A stretch of 38,198 bases of DNA from Alphaproteobacteria bacterium (GCA_016125455.1 WGLS01000029.1:1-38198), one strand, 5' to 3'; positions 1 to 8,839 are shown, numbered from the stretch's first letter. Made by a program: numbers and translations. Notes: generated by a model from the letters alone, not told the origin.

Positions 1-139
1 CGTCGAGCGCTGTTTCAACAAGCTGAAAAACTCACGACGCGTCGCGACAAGGTATGATAAAACCGCCGATAGCTACACAGGCTTCCTGCACATCGCATCG
101 ATCCGTCTATGGATCAATCACTTTGTCAACAGGACCTAG
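1..139 (+). mobile_element. IS5-family transposase, 3' end (partial, cut by window edge)
   Basis: Frame 2 reads about 45 residues starting VERCFNKLKNSRRVATRYDK and ending HFVNRT, then TAG at 137-139. This is the C-terminal signature of IS5-family (IS427-like) DDE transposases, including the catalytic-Glu neighbourhood (VERCFNKLK). The sequence CTTTGTCAACAGGACC just before the stop looks like the terminal inverted repeat, so the IS ends at or next to the stop, with CTAG or TA as the likely target site. The same 139 bp occurs in inverted orientation at 38059-38197 with no mismatch that I could find. The rest of the element lies outside the window. Confidence 0.88.
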
Positions 140-398
140 TTTTCCGGAAATCAATTTTATTGAACTCTTGGTGGGTCTTGACGACTTGCAGCAAAGCATA
201 GCGTCTAGGATAGCGGATCTAGAGTTTCGCAAGAAGCTAGATGTTCATCGAATGAATATTGGATGGTTAACCCATCTAGACGAAGAAGATATCGAAAATA
301 GTCAACTTGAACGATTAAATGACTTGAAAAAAGAGTCTGGTTCACTTGCAAGCGTAGTCAGAGAAAAATACGGTTGGCCAAAATTTCAAGATTATTGA
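140..398 (+). pseudogene. 3' fragment of an unknown gene, truncated by the IS5 insertion
   Basis: Directly after the IS end an open frame runs about 85 codons to TGA. It encodes a hydrophilic, probably helical product with acidic and Lys/Arg residues, ending EKYGWPKFQDY. The only upstream ATG in this frame (54) lies inside the transposase in another frame, so the native start and 5' part were lost when the IS inserted. The fragment is clearly more AT-rich than the following genes, which suggests a different origin. I do not recognise the family. An expressed IS-gene chimera starting at 54 is possible but unlikely. Confidence 0.55.
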
Positions 399-461
399 TG
401 CGGTATTTTACCGGAGTCCAACATTAGAAACTCAAGAAAGTTGCCTTTTAGGGAATGCTTC

Positions 462-1583
462 ATGTTCAAGCGCCGCCGGCCAAGCGTTTGGTTCGCTTCC
501 ATCATTTGCATTATGTTGATTGCGCCCGCCGTCGCGGAGGATGCCGGCGTCCATATCTCCCGCACCCGTCCGGAGACGGTCTATCTTGAGCGTCGCGGCG
601 ACCATGTGCGGCTGAACTTTGACATCGAACTCGCCAACCCGTCGGCCCGCGATGCCGTCGTCAACTATATTGAGCTGAAGGCGTTCGACGCCGAAGGCCG
701 CATCCTCACGCGGCGGCAGATGGGCGGTAACGGCTTGCCTGGGCCGATCGAGATGCTCCCGAGCCGGATCATCCCCGCCGGCGGCGAACTCTATCTCTTC
801 AATCCGTTCCCGGACCTGAGCGTCGACGGCGTCATCACCCGCGTCACCCTCGACATCTTTCATGACGCCGGCCGCGTCCGCGCCGAGGTCACGCCCGCGC
901 CGGTTCCGGGGCCGACGCTCGCCCGGCCGCCGCTTGACGGCGCGGCGTTCGTCTATTCCGGCAATGACCTGCTCGCGCACCACCGGCGCGTCGCGCTCAA
1001 TTCCGAGCCGGCCAAGGCGCTCGGCATGGAGCGCGTGACCCAGCGCTTCGCCCTCGACTTCACAATGCTCGACCCGGCGACCGGCGATCTCTATTCCGCC
1101 TCGCCTGCCGACCTCGCAAGGTATCCGGCGTTCGGCGCGGCGCTGTCGGCGCCGGTCGACGGCGAGGTGGTCGCGGTCCGCGCCGACATGCCGGACAACA
1201 CGCTCAACGCGAACGGCGCGGCGGTGAAGCCGGCGCGCTACGCCTCGTTCGGCGATGACGCGAGCCTCGGCAATTACATCGTCATTCGCGCGGGCGAGGC
1301 GTTCATCGTCATGTCGCACTTCGCCGAAGGCTCAATCCGGGTCGCGGTCGGGGACCGCGTGCGCGCAGGCGACCCGATCGGGCGTCTAGGATTCTCGGGG
1401 GATACGGCGTATCCCCACCTCCACGTCCAGATGCAGGACGGACCGGACGCCCTTTCCGCGCGGCCGCTGCCGATCGTTTTCGACTGCGTTCGCCTTGGAC
1501 AGGAGGGCGGCGTGAAGGCGAAGGGCGCAGCGGTCGACAGCGGCGATTTCGTCCGGCCATGCGAGACGAAGAAGGCCCAATGA
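462..1583 (+). CDS. M23-family (LytM-like) metallopeptidase, secreted
   Basis: A 373-residue protein with a Sec-type signal peptide: basic MFKRRR, a hydrophobic stretch, then APAVA before Glu-Asp, suggesting cleavage near residue 25. The N-terminal half is beta-rich without a recognised motif. The C-terminal 170 residues resemble the M23 beta-lytic fold, with the late zinc motif PHLHVQ (His about 319 and 321) and the preceding GDPIGRLGFSGDT turn. The classical first-zinc segment is degenerate, so peptidase activity is probable but not certain. M23 enzymes cleave peptidoglycan cross-links in the periplasm. I chose ATG 462 because AGGGA precedes it and the signal peptide starts there; an upstream TTG at 441 is in frame. 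The TGA stop overlaps the next start by four bases (ATGA). Confidence 0.8.
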   Translation: MFKRRRPSVWFASIICIMLIAPAVAEDAGVHISRTRPETVYLERRGDHVRLNFDIELANPSARDAVVNYIELKAFDAEGRILTRRQMGGNGLPGPIEMLPSRIIPAGGELYLFNPFPDLSVDGVITRVTLDIFHDAGRVRAEVTPAPVPGPTLARPPLDGAAFVYSGNDLLAHHRRVALNSEPAKALGMERVTQRFALDFTMLDPATGDLYSASPADLARYPAFGAALSAPVDGEVVAVRADMPDNTLNANGAAVKPARYASFGDDASLGNYIVIRAGEAFIVMSHFAEGSIRVAVGDRVRAGDPIGRLGFSGDTAYPHLHVQMQDGPDALSARPLPIVFDCVRLGQEGGVKAKGAAVDSGDFVRPCETKKAQ

Positions 1584-2968
1584 CCACGCCGACCATGACG
1601 ACGCCGACCATAACGCCAGTCACGACGCCAATGACAACGACAGGGACCACACGCCCCAATGACACGCGGACGACCATCGTCCAGCTCCTGTCGAACATGT
1701 CCGATGGGAAGGAGATCCGCGCCTACCTCCAGCGCTTCTCCGCGGTCGGAGAAACCCGCTTCGCGGTCATCAAGATCGGCGGGGCGATCCTCCGCGACCA
1801 GCTGGAGGAGACGGCGGGCGCGATCGCCTTTCTGCACACGGTGGGCCTGACGCCGATCGTCATCCATGGCGGCGGACCGCAGCTTGATGTCGCCCTCGCC
1901 GAGCGCGACATCGCCACGCCGAAGGTTGACGGCCTGCGCGTCACAAGCCCCGAAGCGATGGACGTCGCGCGCGACGTTTTCATTGGCGAGAACATTCGCC
2001 TTGTCGAAGCGGTGCGCGCGCAAGGGGTGGAGGCTGACGGCCTGGTGTGCGGCGTCATCGAGGCCGATTATCTCGACAAGGACAAATACGGCCTTGTAGG
2101 GGAGCCGACGAACGTGCGCCGCGGGATGCTGGAATCGGCGGTGAAGTCGGGCGCGGTGCCGATTCTCACCTGCATGGGCGTTGCGCCGGGCGGCCAGCTC
2201 CTGAACGTCAATGGCGATTCGGCGACCCGCGCCGTCGTGGCGGCGCTGCAACCGATGAAAGTGATTTTCCTCACCGGCGTCGGCGGCCTCCTCGACAAGC
2301 GGGGCGCGGTCATGCACTCGATCAACCTCGCGACCGACTATGAGCGGCTGATGGCGGCGCCCTGGGTCGAGGGCGGGATGCGGCTGAAGCTGCAGGAGAT
2401 CAAGCGGCTGCTAGACGCATTGCCGCTGTCGTCATCGGTGTCGCTGACGAGCCCGTCCGGCCTGATCCGCGAGCTCTTCACCCATGGAGGCTCCGGCACC
2501 CTTGTGCGCATGGGCGAAGCGATCCGGACCGTCGGCGACAAGGCCGAGCTCGACGCGGCCCGGGTCGGCGCGCTCGTCGAAAACGCCTTCGCCCGCAAGC
2601 TGAAAGCCGACTGGTGGGCCGGCGTCGACCTGCATGAGGCTTGCGTCTCGGAGGGCTATCGCGCCGGCGCAATTCTCTCGCGCATCGATGACTTTATCTA
2701 TCTCGACAAGTTTGCAGTGACCGAGGACGCGCGCGGCGAGGGCCTGTCGCGGACCGTGTGGCGCGAGATCACCAGGCGAAATCCGGCATTTTACTGGCGC
2801 TCCCGGACGGCGAACGGCTTTAACGCTTTTTACCATGAAGTCGCCACAGGATCGGTGAAGCGTGGCGTCTGGACGGTGTTCTGGGTCGGCGTCGACGATG
2901 TCGCCGAAGCCGCCTCGAAGATCGATCGCATCGCCGGACTGCCGGATGCATTCCAACCGAGCGCGTGA
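1580..2968 (+). CDS. argB: Bifunctional N-acetylglutamate synthase/kinase (NAGS/K)
   Basis: A 462-residue protein catalysing the first two steps of arginine synthesis: acetyl-CoA plus glutamate to N-acetylglutamate, then phosphorylation. Residues about 58-295 are an amino-acid kinase domain with the nucleotide motif VIKIGGAIL, the substrate loop IVIHGGGPQLD and the late LLNVNGDSATRA and FLTGVGGLLD segments. Residues about 305-455 form a GNAT acetyltransferase domain of the vertebrate-like NAGS type (DFIYLDKFAVTEDARGEGLS, then WRSRTANGFNAFYHE). Such fusions are known from Maricaulis and Xanthomonas. The first 30 residues are an odd Thr/Pro repeat. The start overlaps the upstream peptidase stop as ATGA, implying coupling, and argC follows 17 bp downstream. 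Confidence 0.92.
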   Translation: MTTPTMTTPTITPVTTPMTTTGTTRPNDTRTTIVQLLSNMSDGKEIRAYLQRFSAVGETRFAVIKIGGAILRDQLEETAGAIAFLHTVGLTPIVIHGGGPQLDVALAERDIATPKVDGLRVTSPEAMDVARDVFIGENIRLVEAVRAQGVEADGLVCGVIEADYLDKDKYGLVGEPTNVRRGMLESAVKSGAVPILTCMGVAPGGQLLNVNGDSATRAVVAALQPMKVIFLTGVGGLLDKRGAVMHSINLATDYERLMAAPWVEGGMRLKLQEIKRLLDALPLSSSVSLTSPSGLIRELFTHGGSGTLVRMGEAIRTVGDKAELDAARVGALVENAFARKLKADWWAGVDLHEACVSEGYRAGAILSRIDDFIYLDKFAVTEDARGEGLSRTVWREITRRNPAFYWRSRTANGFNAFYHEVATGSVKRGVWTVFWVGVDDVAEAASKIDRIAGLPDAFQPSA

Positions 2969-2985
2969 ACCCGTAGGTTGCCATC

Positions 2986-3933
2986 GTGAGCGAACCATTT
3001 CTCATCGGACTGATCGGCGCGCGAGGCCACACCGGCCGCGAGCTGATCCGCCTAATCGCCGGCCATCCGGAGTTGATGCTCGCCTATGCGTCGAGCCGCG
3101 AGTTCGCCGGCCGCCGGGTCGCGGAAGTCGCGCCCGAGGACAAGGACGAGTGCATCTTTGAGGACATCGGCCCGGACGAAGCCGCGAAGCGGCGTGCGGA
3201 CGCCGTCTTCCTCGCCTTGCCGGACGGCGCCAGCGACGCCTATGTTGCGGCGTTCGATCAGGTTGCGCCCCAGCGCGCGCTGATTGATCTGTCTGCTGAC
3301 AGACGTTTCGATCCCGGTTGGGCCTACGGCTTGCCTGAGCTCAATCGCGCTGAAATTCGCGGCGCGACCCGCATCGCCAATCCCGGATGCTATGCGACTG
3401 CGGCGCAGCTTGCCCTCGCGCCGATCGTCGATCTGCTCTCCGGCCCGCCGTCGGTGTTTGGCGTGTCCGGGTATTCCGGGGCCGGATCGACGCCGAACGC
3501 CCGAAATGACGCAGCGCGCCTTGCTGACAACCTGATGCCTTACGCCCTGGTCGGGCACAAGCATGAGCGCGAGGTGTCGCACCGCTTTGGCCGTACGGTG
3601 CGGTTCACGCCGCACGTACACCCGGCATTCCGTGGGCTGATCGCAACCGTCCACGCGCCGCTGGCCGAAAAGATCGATCGCGCCGCGGCGCTTGCGCGAT
3701 ATCATGCAGCTTATGCGGATGAAGCCCTTGTCGAGCTGCAGGAAGCCGCCCCTGAAATGCGCGACGGCGCTGGCCGGGCTGGCGTCGTCGTGGGCGGCGT
3801 CACGGTCTCCGAAGACGGGCGCCATCTCGTCGCCGTCGCCGCGCTGGACAATTTGCTGAAGGGCGCCGCCGTGCAGGCGATCCAGAACCTCAACCTCGCG
3901 CTGGGGCTTGAGGAAACCTGCGGGCTACTCTGA
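2986..3933 (+). CDS. argC: N-acetyl-gamma-glutamyl-phosphate reductase
   Basis: A 315-residue NADPH-dependent enzyme for the third step of arginine synthesis, reducing N-acetylglutamyl-phosphate to the semialdehyde. A Rossmann motif GARGHTGREL (residues 11-20) opens the protein. The catalytic cysteine lies in ANPGCYAT (Cys135), and SGYSGAGSTPN and the HVHPAFRGL segment are family signatures. It starts with GTG, 17 bp after the NAGS/K stop, which fits one transcript. The length matches other alphaproteobacterial ArgC proteins. The stop is only four bases from the stop of the convergent lysozyme-like gene, leaving no room for a separate terminator. Confidence 0.93.
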   Translation: MSEPFLIGLIGARGHTGRELIRLIAGHPELMLAYASSREFAGRRVAEVAPEDKDECIFEDIGPDEAAKRRADAVFLALPDGASDAYVAAFDQVAPQRALIDLSADRRFDPGWAYGLPELNRAEIRGATRIANPGCYATAAQLALAPIVDLLSGPPSVFGVSGYSGAGSTPNARNDAARLADNLMPYALVGHKHEREVSHRFGRTVRFTPHVHPAFRGLIATVHAPLAEKIDRAAALARYHAAYADEALVELQEAAPEMRDGAGRAGVVVGGVTVSEDGRHLVAVAALDNLLKGAAVQAIQNLNLALGLEETCGLL

Positions 3934-3937
3934 GCCG

Positions 3938-4639
3938 TCAGGCTGGCGCGAGGAAGAGCTGGCGCTCCAGTTCCCGACGCTCGACCAGGAAGGGCGCAAT
4001 CTCGCCGCCGGCCCGATTGTGCGTCCTGAACGCGTCCGCCGCCGCCTCGATGTCGCCGGCGTTGAACGCCACGAGCACCGGCGAAGCCGTCTCGAACCGC
4101 GGCACGCCGATCGTGTAGGCGAGGGACACCATCGCCGAGAACTGGTTTTCGTTTGCGCGTCGGGTGAGCAGCCGACGCACGCCGTCCTCGATCTCGCGCA
4201 GATCCTGTCTCAGCAGGCGTTCCGCGTCGGCCTCGGTAATCGTCTCCGGGTCCCCTGGCGCCATTCTGTGGCCGTAGCCGATGTACCGCGCATCGCCTTC
4301 GCCAAATGCTTCGAGCGACAGCCCTTCGAAGCGCATGATGATTCCCCGACCGGCTTCGTTGGTCGTGAGGTTCGCGTTGCCGGGATGCGGGCCATCGGAT
4401 GGGGCGTTTGATGCAATGTCGACCGGCGCTTCGCGGTTCGGCATCAGGGCGCTGGCGCGATCAATCCAGTTGCGGAGGTCGATCGCCTCAATGGCGTCGA
4501 CGACGGCAATCGCCGGCGGCGGCAGCCTGTCCCGCGCGATGGCGGGCAGCCCGAATTCGGAAATGTACCCAAGGCCGCCAGCGATGATCGCAAGCAGCCC
4601 GCCCAACGTACGCCACATAACACGCCCCTGCGCCGACAT
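3938..4639 (-). CDS. GH24 phage-lysozyme-like protein with N-terminal membrane anchor
   Basis: A 233-residue protein if started at MSAQGRVMWR. One hydrophobic segment (about residues 10-30) is followed by a Pro/Asn-rich linker and a T4-type lysozyme domain (about 92-233) with MRFEGLSLEAF, YIGYGHRMAPGD and a C-terminal helix pair (FLVERRELERQLFL). GH24 enzymes hydrolyse peptidoglycan beta-1,4 bonds. The catalytic Glu is present (about 105), but the Thr that normally precedes IGYGH is Tyr (about 119), and the Asp/Cys position nine residues after the Glu appears to be Glu. It may be a slow or non-catalytic cell-wall binder. The anchor suggests a cellular rather than phage role. The ATG at 4618 is an alternative start. 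Confidence 0.78.
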   Translation of the reverse strand: MSAQGRVMWRTLGGLLAIIAGGLGYISEFGLPAIARDRLPPPAIAVVDAIEAIDLRNWIDRASALMPNREAPVDIASNAPSDGPHPGNANLTTNEAGRGIIMRFEGLSLEAFGEGDARYIGYGHRMAPGDPETITEADAERLLRQDLREIEDGVRRLLTRRANENQFSAMVSLAYTIGVPRFETASPVLVAFNAGDIEAAADAFRTHNRAGGEIAPFLVERRELERQLFLAPA

Positions 4640-4829
4640 CCTCGGCCCGTGACTGGGATGATACGATATAACGACTAAAATGCAAAAGCCGCCGCCGCCG
4701 CCGGCGCGCTTTCCCGGCAGTCCTGACGGCCCTGGCGCGAATTCTCGCCCATGGATTGCGCGCACGGGGTCGTCCCTCTATCGGCAGGGGCGGCGGCGGG
4801 ACTGAGTGAACGGGACAGGACCATAGCGA

Positions 4830-6587
4830 ATGGCGACGGCCGGCGAAGGCGAGTTTCTGATTGAGGCGGCGATTTATCTCGGCGCGGCGGCGATCGCCGT
4901 TCCGCTTTTCAACCGCCTGAAGCTCGGCTCGATCATCGGTTTTCTCGCCGCTGGCATCGTCATCGGCCCGTTTGGCCTCAATCTTCTTGATCAGGAGGAA
5001 GGGGTCTTTCACGTTGCCGAACTTGGCGTTGTCTTGTTCCTGTTTCTCGTTGGGCTGGAACTTTCGCTTGCGCGACTATGGGCGCTGCGGAAGGACATAT
5101 TCGGCTTTGGCGCGGCGCAGATGGTGCTGACGGCTGGCGCCCTGTTCTGTATCCTGAAGTATTCCGGCATGATTGATCGCACTGGGTCCGCCGCGGTCGC
5201 CAGCGCAGCGCTCGCCTTTTCGTCGACGGCATTTGCGCTTCAGTTCATGAAGGAACGGGGCGAACTGAACGACCCGTACGGACGGCGCGCGTTCCCAATC
5301 CTCCTGTTTCAGGACCTTGCCGTCATACCCCTGCTGGCGGCTTTGCCGTTTCTTGCAGGTTCAGCCGTCGACGGCGGAGCTGACTGGATGGCGGTCGGGC
5401 GTGGCGTTGTCGTCGTCATTGCGCTTATTCTCGTCAGCCGGTTCGCGCTCGATCCTATCCTTCGATATGTCGCCTCATCGGGATCACGCGAAGCGTTTGC
5501 CGCGACCGCGCTCTTCGCTGTCGCGGCCATTGCGGCGGCCGTTGACTGGGCTGGCTTGTCGATGGCCCTCGGGGCGTTTATCGCCGGCGTCTTTCTCGCC
5601 GAGAGTAATTACCGGCACCAGGTGCAGACAGACCTCGAGCCCTTCCGGGGCTTGTTGCTCGGTCTGTTCTTCATTTCCATAGGCATGCGGATCGATATGG
5701 CGGCCATATTCGCCGCGTGGCCGATCGTCATCGGCGGGGCGGCGCTCCTGATGCTGGTCAAGTGCGGCATCATCGTCGGTCTTGCCCGATTGCTTGGCGC
5801 GCCGTTGCCCGATGCGCTGAAAACCGGCGCCGTGCTCTCCCAGGGGGGCGAATTCGCGTTTGTGGTTTTCAGCCTCGGCGTGGACGCCGCTCTTTTTGGC
5901 AGCCGCGACGCGACGATCCTTTCTGCGATCGTGACGCTCTCCATGGCGCTGACGCCCTTCGCCATGATCGCCGCAACGTCCTTTGCGCGCGATACAGAAG
6001 GGGGCGGCGACAGCGACGCCCTGGAAGGTCCGCCTGGCGCCACTGGACACGTGATCATCGCCGGGTTTGGGCGCATGGGGCAGATCATTTCACAGGTCCT
6101 GCAGCCCGCGGGCGTCGAGGTTACGGCGATCGATCGCAATCCTTCGCACATTCAGAACGCGGAGCGCTTCGGCTTCAAGATCTACTATGGCGACGCCTCG
6201 CGGCTCGACGTGCTGCTGACCGCCGGGGCCGAAGACGCCCGCGCGATCATTCTGACAATGGACGATCCCGACGCGGTGAACGAGGCGGTCGAGGCCCTTC
6301 GGGCGCGACTGCCAAACGCCGTGATCCTTGCAGTGGCCCATGACCGCCTTCACGAAATCAAGCTGCGACCTTTGAATCCGACATTCGTCGTACGGGAGAC
6401 GATGGAATCAAGCCTTGTCATCGCCCGCGAGGCGCTGCGCCACGCAAGCGTCGCTGATCCGCTTATCGAGGACTTTATCGAGCAGTTTCGCGCTCGTGAC
6501 CGTGAGCGACTGTTCGCCCAGATCGATTCAGGTCCAGAAGCAGGCAAGCACTTGATGCACAAGAGGTTCGAGGTCGGTTCGTCCTGA
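4830..6587 (+). CDS. CPA2-family K+/H+ antiporter with RCK domain (KefB/KefC type)
   Basis: A 585-residue inner-membrane protein. About 12 hydrophobic segments (residues 10-385) include GSIIGFLAAGIVIGPFGLN and the ion-site region FLVGLELSL, typical of Na+/H+-exchanger-type CPA2 folds. A cytosolic TrkA_N/RCK domain follows at about 405-520, with the NAD-binding motif HVIIAGFGRMG and the acidic AIDRNP position. Family members export K+ in exchange for protons under nucleotide or redox control. It is transcribed divergently from the lysozyme-like gene across a 190-bp gap. I saw no glutathione-linked ancillary gene (kefF/kefG) nearby, so the regulatory ligand cannot be stated. Confidence 0.9.
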   Translation: MATAGEGEFLIEAAIYLGAAAIAVPLFNRLKLGSIIGFLAAGIVIGPFGLNLLDQEEGVFHVAELGVVLFLFLVGLELSLARLWALRKDIFGFGAAQMVLTAGALFCILKYSGMIDRTGSAAVASAALAFSSTAFALQFMKERGELNDPYGRRAFPILLFQDLAVIPLLAALPFLAGSAVDGGADWMAVGRGVVVVIALILVSRFALDPILRYVASSGSREAFAATALFAVAAIAAAVDWAGLSMALGAFIAGVFLAESNYRHQVQTDLEPFRGLLLGLFFISIGMRIDMAAIFAAWPIVIGGAALLMLVKCGIIVGLARLLGAPLPDALKTGAVLSQGGEFAFVVFSLGVDAALFGSRDATILSAIVTLSMALTPFAMIAATSFARDTEGGGDSDALEGPPGATGHVIIAGFGRMGQIISQVLQPAGVEVTAIDRNPSHIQNAERFGFKIYYGDASRLDVLLTAGAEDARAIILTMDDPDAVNEAVEALRARLPNAVILAVAHDRLHEIKLRPLNPTFVVRETMESSLVIAREALRHASVADPLIEDFIEQFRARDRERLFAQIDSGPEAGKHLMHKRFEVGSS

Positions 6588-6628
6588 ACGGCGCGTTCGG
6601 ACCGGCATGGCCGGCGGCGTTCGTCAAT

Positions 6629-7054
6629 TCAATCCGCGTCCGCCATGGCCTCAATCCTGTGCATGTCCTCGTCGGAGAGGCCGAAATGATGGCCGATCTC
6701 GTGAACGAGAACATGGCGTATCAGATCGCTCAATGTGACGTCGCCGCGCTCGCACCACTCGTACAACACGGGCAGCCGGTAAAGATGGACGTGAGCGCCA
6801 AACGCGTCGCCGCCGGCGTCAGCGTCGAACACCGTCGCGCCTTCATAGAGGCCGGTGAGTTCGAGAGGGTCCTCAATCCCGAGATCGTCGAGGACTTCAT
6901 CGGTCGCCATTTCTGAAACGTGGACGAAGACGTCGCCGCAAACAGCTCGGAACGCCGCTGGCAGATCCTCAAAAGCACCAGTCGCGATGCGGTGAAACTC
7001 GTCAAGACCTGGCGCACGCCGCGCCGCCCAGATGCCGTCGTCAGTCGTCGACAT
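6629..7054 (-). CDS. Zincin-like metallopeptidase family protein
   Basis: A 141-residue protein carrying the zinc-protease motif HVLVHEIGHHFGLSDEDMHRIE near its C-terminus (HExxH at 118-122, with a following His and Asp). This is the compact metallopeptidase family formerly called DUF1025, common in alphaproteobacteria, whose substrate is not known. The open frame extends far upstream, but only as a shadow of the next gene. The ATG at 7052-7054 gives the family's usual length and overlaps the end of the upstream serine hydrolase by 14 bp, which fits an operon. There is no signal peptide, so it is probably cytoplasmic. Confidence 0.83.
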   Translation of the reverse strand: MSTTDDGIWAARRAPGLDEFHRIATGAFEDLPAAFRAVCGDVFVHVSEMATDEVLDDLGIEDPLELTGLYEGATVFDADAGGDAFGAHVHLYRLPVLYEWCERGDVTLSDLIRHVLVHEIGHHFGLSDEDMHRIEAMADAD

Positions 7055-8441
7055 TTTCCGTCGCCGGAATGTCGGTTTCCGGCGCCGAGGCGGCCCCCGC
7101 TCCTTGATATGCATCGAATATCCTGCCGAATGCCGCGTCCGCGGCCTTGATCGCCGGCATGCCGCGGGTCCGGCCAAGACGGACGAGAACGATGTCTTCG
7201 TCGGGCAGCATGACGACGTACTGGCCCTCGTGACCGGCGAAGTAAAAAGCGTTTCGCGGCAGCGATGGCATATCGGCGGGCCGGCCGTCACGGCCTTCGA
7301 AGTTGAGCCAGAATTGCGCGCCGTATTGGCGGTCTGATGCGCCGGATGGAGTCGCAACGAATTCGGCCCATCCGGCGGGCAGGATGCGTTGGCCGTTCCA
7401 GACGCCGTCCTCAAGATACAGCCGGCCCAGCTTCGCCCAGTCGCGAGCTGTTGCGTACATGTAGGATGAACCGATGAAGTCGCCTGCCGCGTCAGGCTCC
7501 AGCGTCGCGCTTGCCATGCCCAGTGGCGCGAACAAGCGGTCGCGCGCAAATGCGTGGTAATTGACGCCCGCGTCTTCGAGCGTCCGGCGCAGGGCGTGTT
7601 GCAGAAGGTTCGTCGTGCCGCTCGAATAGGACCAGTGGTTGCCTGGGGCGTGTTCAAGCGGCTGGTCGATTGCCGCCCTTGCAGCGCTCTCTTGCGCGAA
7701 CAGCATCTGATTCACGTCCGACCGCGGATCGCCATAGTCTTCGCGGAAGGCGAGACCGCTCTGCATGTGCAGCAGGTCGCGCCAGCTTATTGCTTGGCGG
7801 GGATCATTGTTGGCGGACCATTCCTCAATCGGCGGCGATTCCTCGATGTCGATCAGTCCGTCCCCGACCGCGATCCCGATCATCGTAGCGGTCACGCTTT
7901 TCGCCATCGACCAGCTCAGCATCGGCGTGTCGCGGGACAACCCGTCCGCATACCGTTCCGCGACGATGGCGCCTTCACGCTCTGCGACGATGGCCCGATG
8001 GGCAGGCGCCGGATCCCCCATGATCGCGTCGAGCGCCGTCGCGAGCGCGGCAGGGTCGAAGCCCATTGCCGCGGGGTCCGCCTCGCTCAAGGCCGTCGGC
8101 GAAACGGGCGCGAGCCGCGGCAGATCGGCGAGCGGACCAGTTGCGAGCGTGCATCCGTACCCGTCACGATAAACGGCCGCCGCACGGCCAATAGGGCCGA
8201 TCCCCGCGTGGGTGGATTGCCTGGCTCGATCAATCCTGAGCGGAATATAGGCGAGGGCGTCGTCAACCCCGGCGAACTCGCTCGCAAGGATGTCACCGTC
8301 CGGACGGCCGGCGACGAACGCCTCTGAACAGGCGATCTTGGCCTTGAAACCCGCGCCGACCCGAACGACCGGGTCGAGCCTTGCCGCTGCGATGATGCCG
8401 GCAATTGCGATTGCCGCAATCGCTGCTATCGCGATCCGCAT
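7041..8441 (-). CDS. Serine hydrolase of the class C beta-lactamase fold
   Basis: A 466-residue protein starting at MRIAIAAIAA, with a strongly hydrophobic N-terminus (residues 1-20: signal peptide or anchor). The penicillin-binding-like active site is visible: SMAK (Ser178, Lys181), the YSSG tyrosine motif (Tyr272) and a C-terminal FYFAGHEGQYV segment in the place of the KTG/HxG box. It resembles 6-aminohexanoate-dimer hydrolases and esterases annotated as beta-lactamase-related more than true beta-lactamases. The substrate is unknown. An upstream in-frame ATG at 8513 is rejected because it would add a charged stretch before the signal. It lies 11 bp after the small membrane gene and overlaps the zincin gene. 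Confidence 0.85.
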   Translation of the reverse strand: MRIAIAAIAAIAIAGIIAAARLDPVVRVGAGFKAKIACSEAFVAGRPDGDILASEFAGVDDALAYIPLRIDRARQSTHAGIGPIGRAAAVYRDGYGCTLATGPLADLPRLAPVSPTALSEADPAAMGFDPAALATALDAIMGDPAPAHRAIVAEREGAIVAERYADGLSRDTPMLSWSMAKSVTATMIGIAVGDGLIDIEESPPIEEWSANNDPRQAISWRDLLHMQSGLAFREDYGDPRSDVNQMLFAQESAARAAIDQPLEHAPGNHWSYSSGTTNLLQHALRRTLEDAGVNYHAFARDRLFAPLGMASATLEPDAAGDFIGSSYMYATARDWAKLGRLYLEDGVWNGQRILPAGWAEFVATPSGASDRQYGAQFWLNFEGRDGRPADMPSLPRNAFYFAGHEGQYVVMLPDEDIVLVRLGRTRGMPAIKAADAAFGRIFDAYQGAGAASAPETDIPATENVDD

Positions 8442-8452
8442 CCGACGCGGAC

Positions 8453-8725
8453 CTAGCTGATCGGCCGGAAGATAAGCGCAAGGATGACGCCAATCACGCC
8501 GAACACGGTCCAAAGCGGAAGGTCAAGGATCGCCCCAAGGCCGTCGGCGATCAACTTGGGGCCCGCCGCCGCTGCGCCCGCTGCGTCGAGACCGATTGCC
8601 GACAGCACCTCGGCCGTCGTCCGAATGACCGGCGCGCCGGTTTCAATCGACGAAACCGCATCCGCGCCAAGCAGCGCGATCGCCAGTGCGATAAGCACCC
8701 ATGCAAGAAATCTGAAAGCCGCCAT
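8453..8725 (-). CDS. Small two-helix membrane protein, unknown function
   Basis: 90 residues with a hydrophobic helix at each end (FLAWVLIALAIALLGADAV at about 6-24, and LWTVFGVIGVILALIF at about 71-86) flanking an Ala/Gly-rich loop. Proteins of this shape recur in alphaproteobacteria as uncharacterised inner-membrane proteins. It opens a compact minus-strand set with the serine hydrolase and the zincin. I recognise no domain and assign no role. Confidence 0.6.
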   Translation of the reverse strand: MAAFRFLAWVLIALAIALLGADAVSSIETGAPVIRTTAEVLSAIGLDAAGAAAAGPKLIADGLGAILDLPLWTVFGVIGVILALIFRPIS

Positions 8726-8839
8726 AACCCTTACGCCCCTGTTGCCCCTCCTTCGCTATTAGCACAAATTCCGCGCGCGAAAACGGGTTGCGGGTCCAAT
8801 CCCGCCAACGGGCTGGGCGTTAACCACAAAACCCTTTGG

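Noticed and set aside
54-398. A complete 114-residue gene starting at ATG 54
   Set aside because: The first 28 codons lie inside the IS5 transposase in a different frame; only the part after 139 looks like native coding sequence.
432-2317. Long minus-strand open frames opposite the M23 and NAGS/K genes
   Set aside because: They are Arg/His/Asp-rich shadows created by GC-rich codons of the real genes and show no family resemblance or ribosome sites.
3908-4411. 167-codon plus-strand frame over the lysozyme-like gene
   Set aside because: Antisense to a clear GH24 domain; its composition is a shadow.
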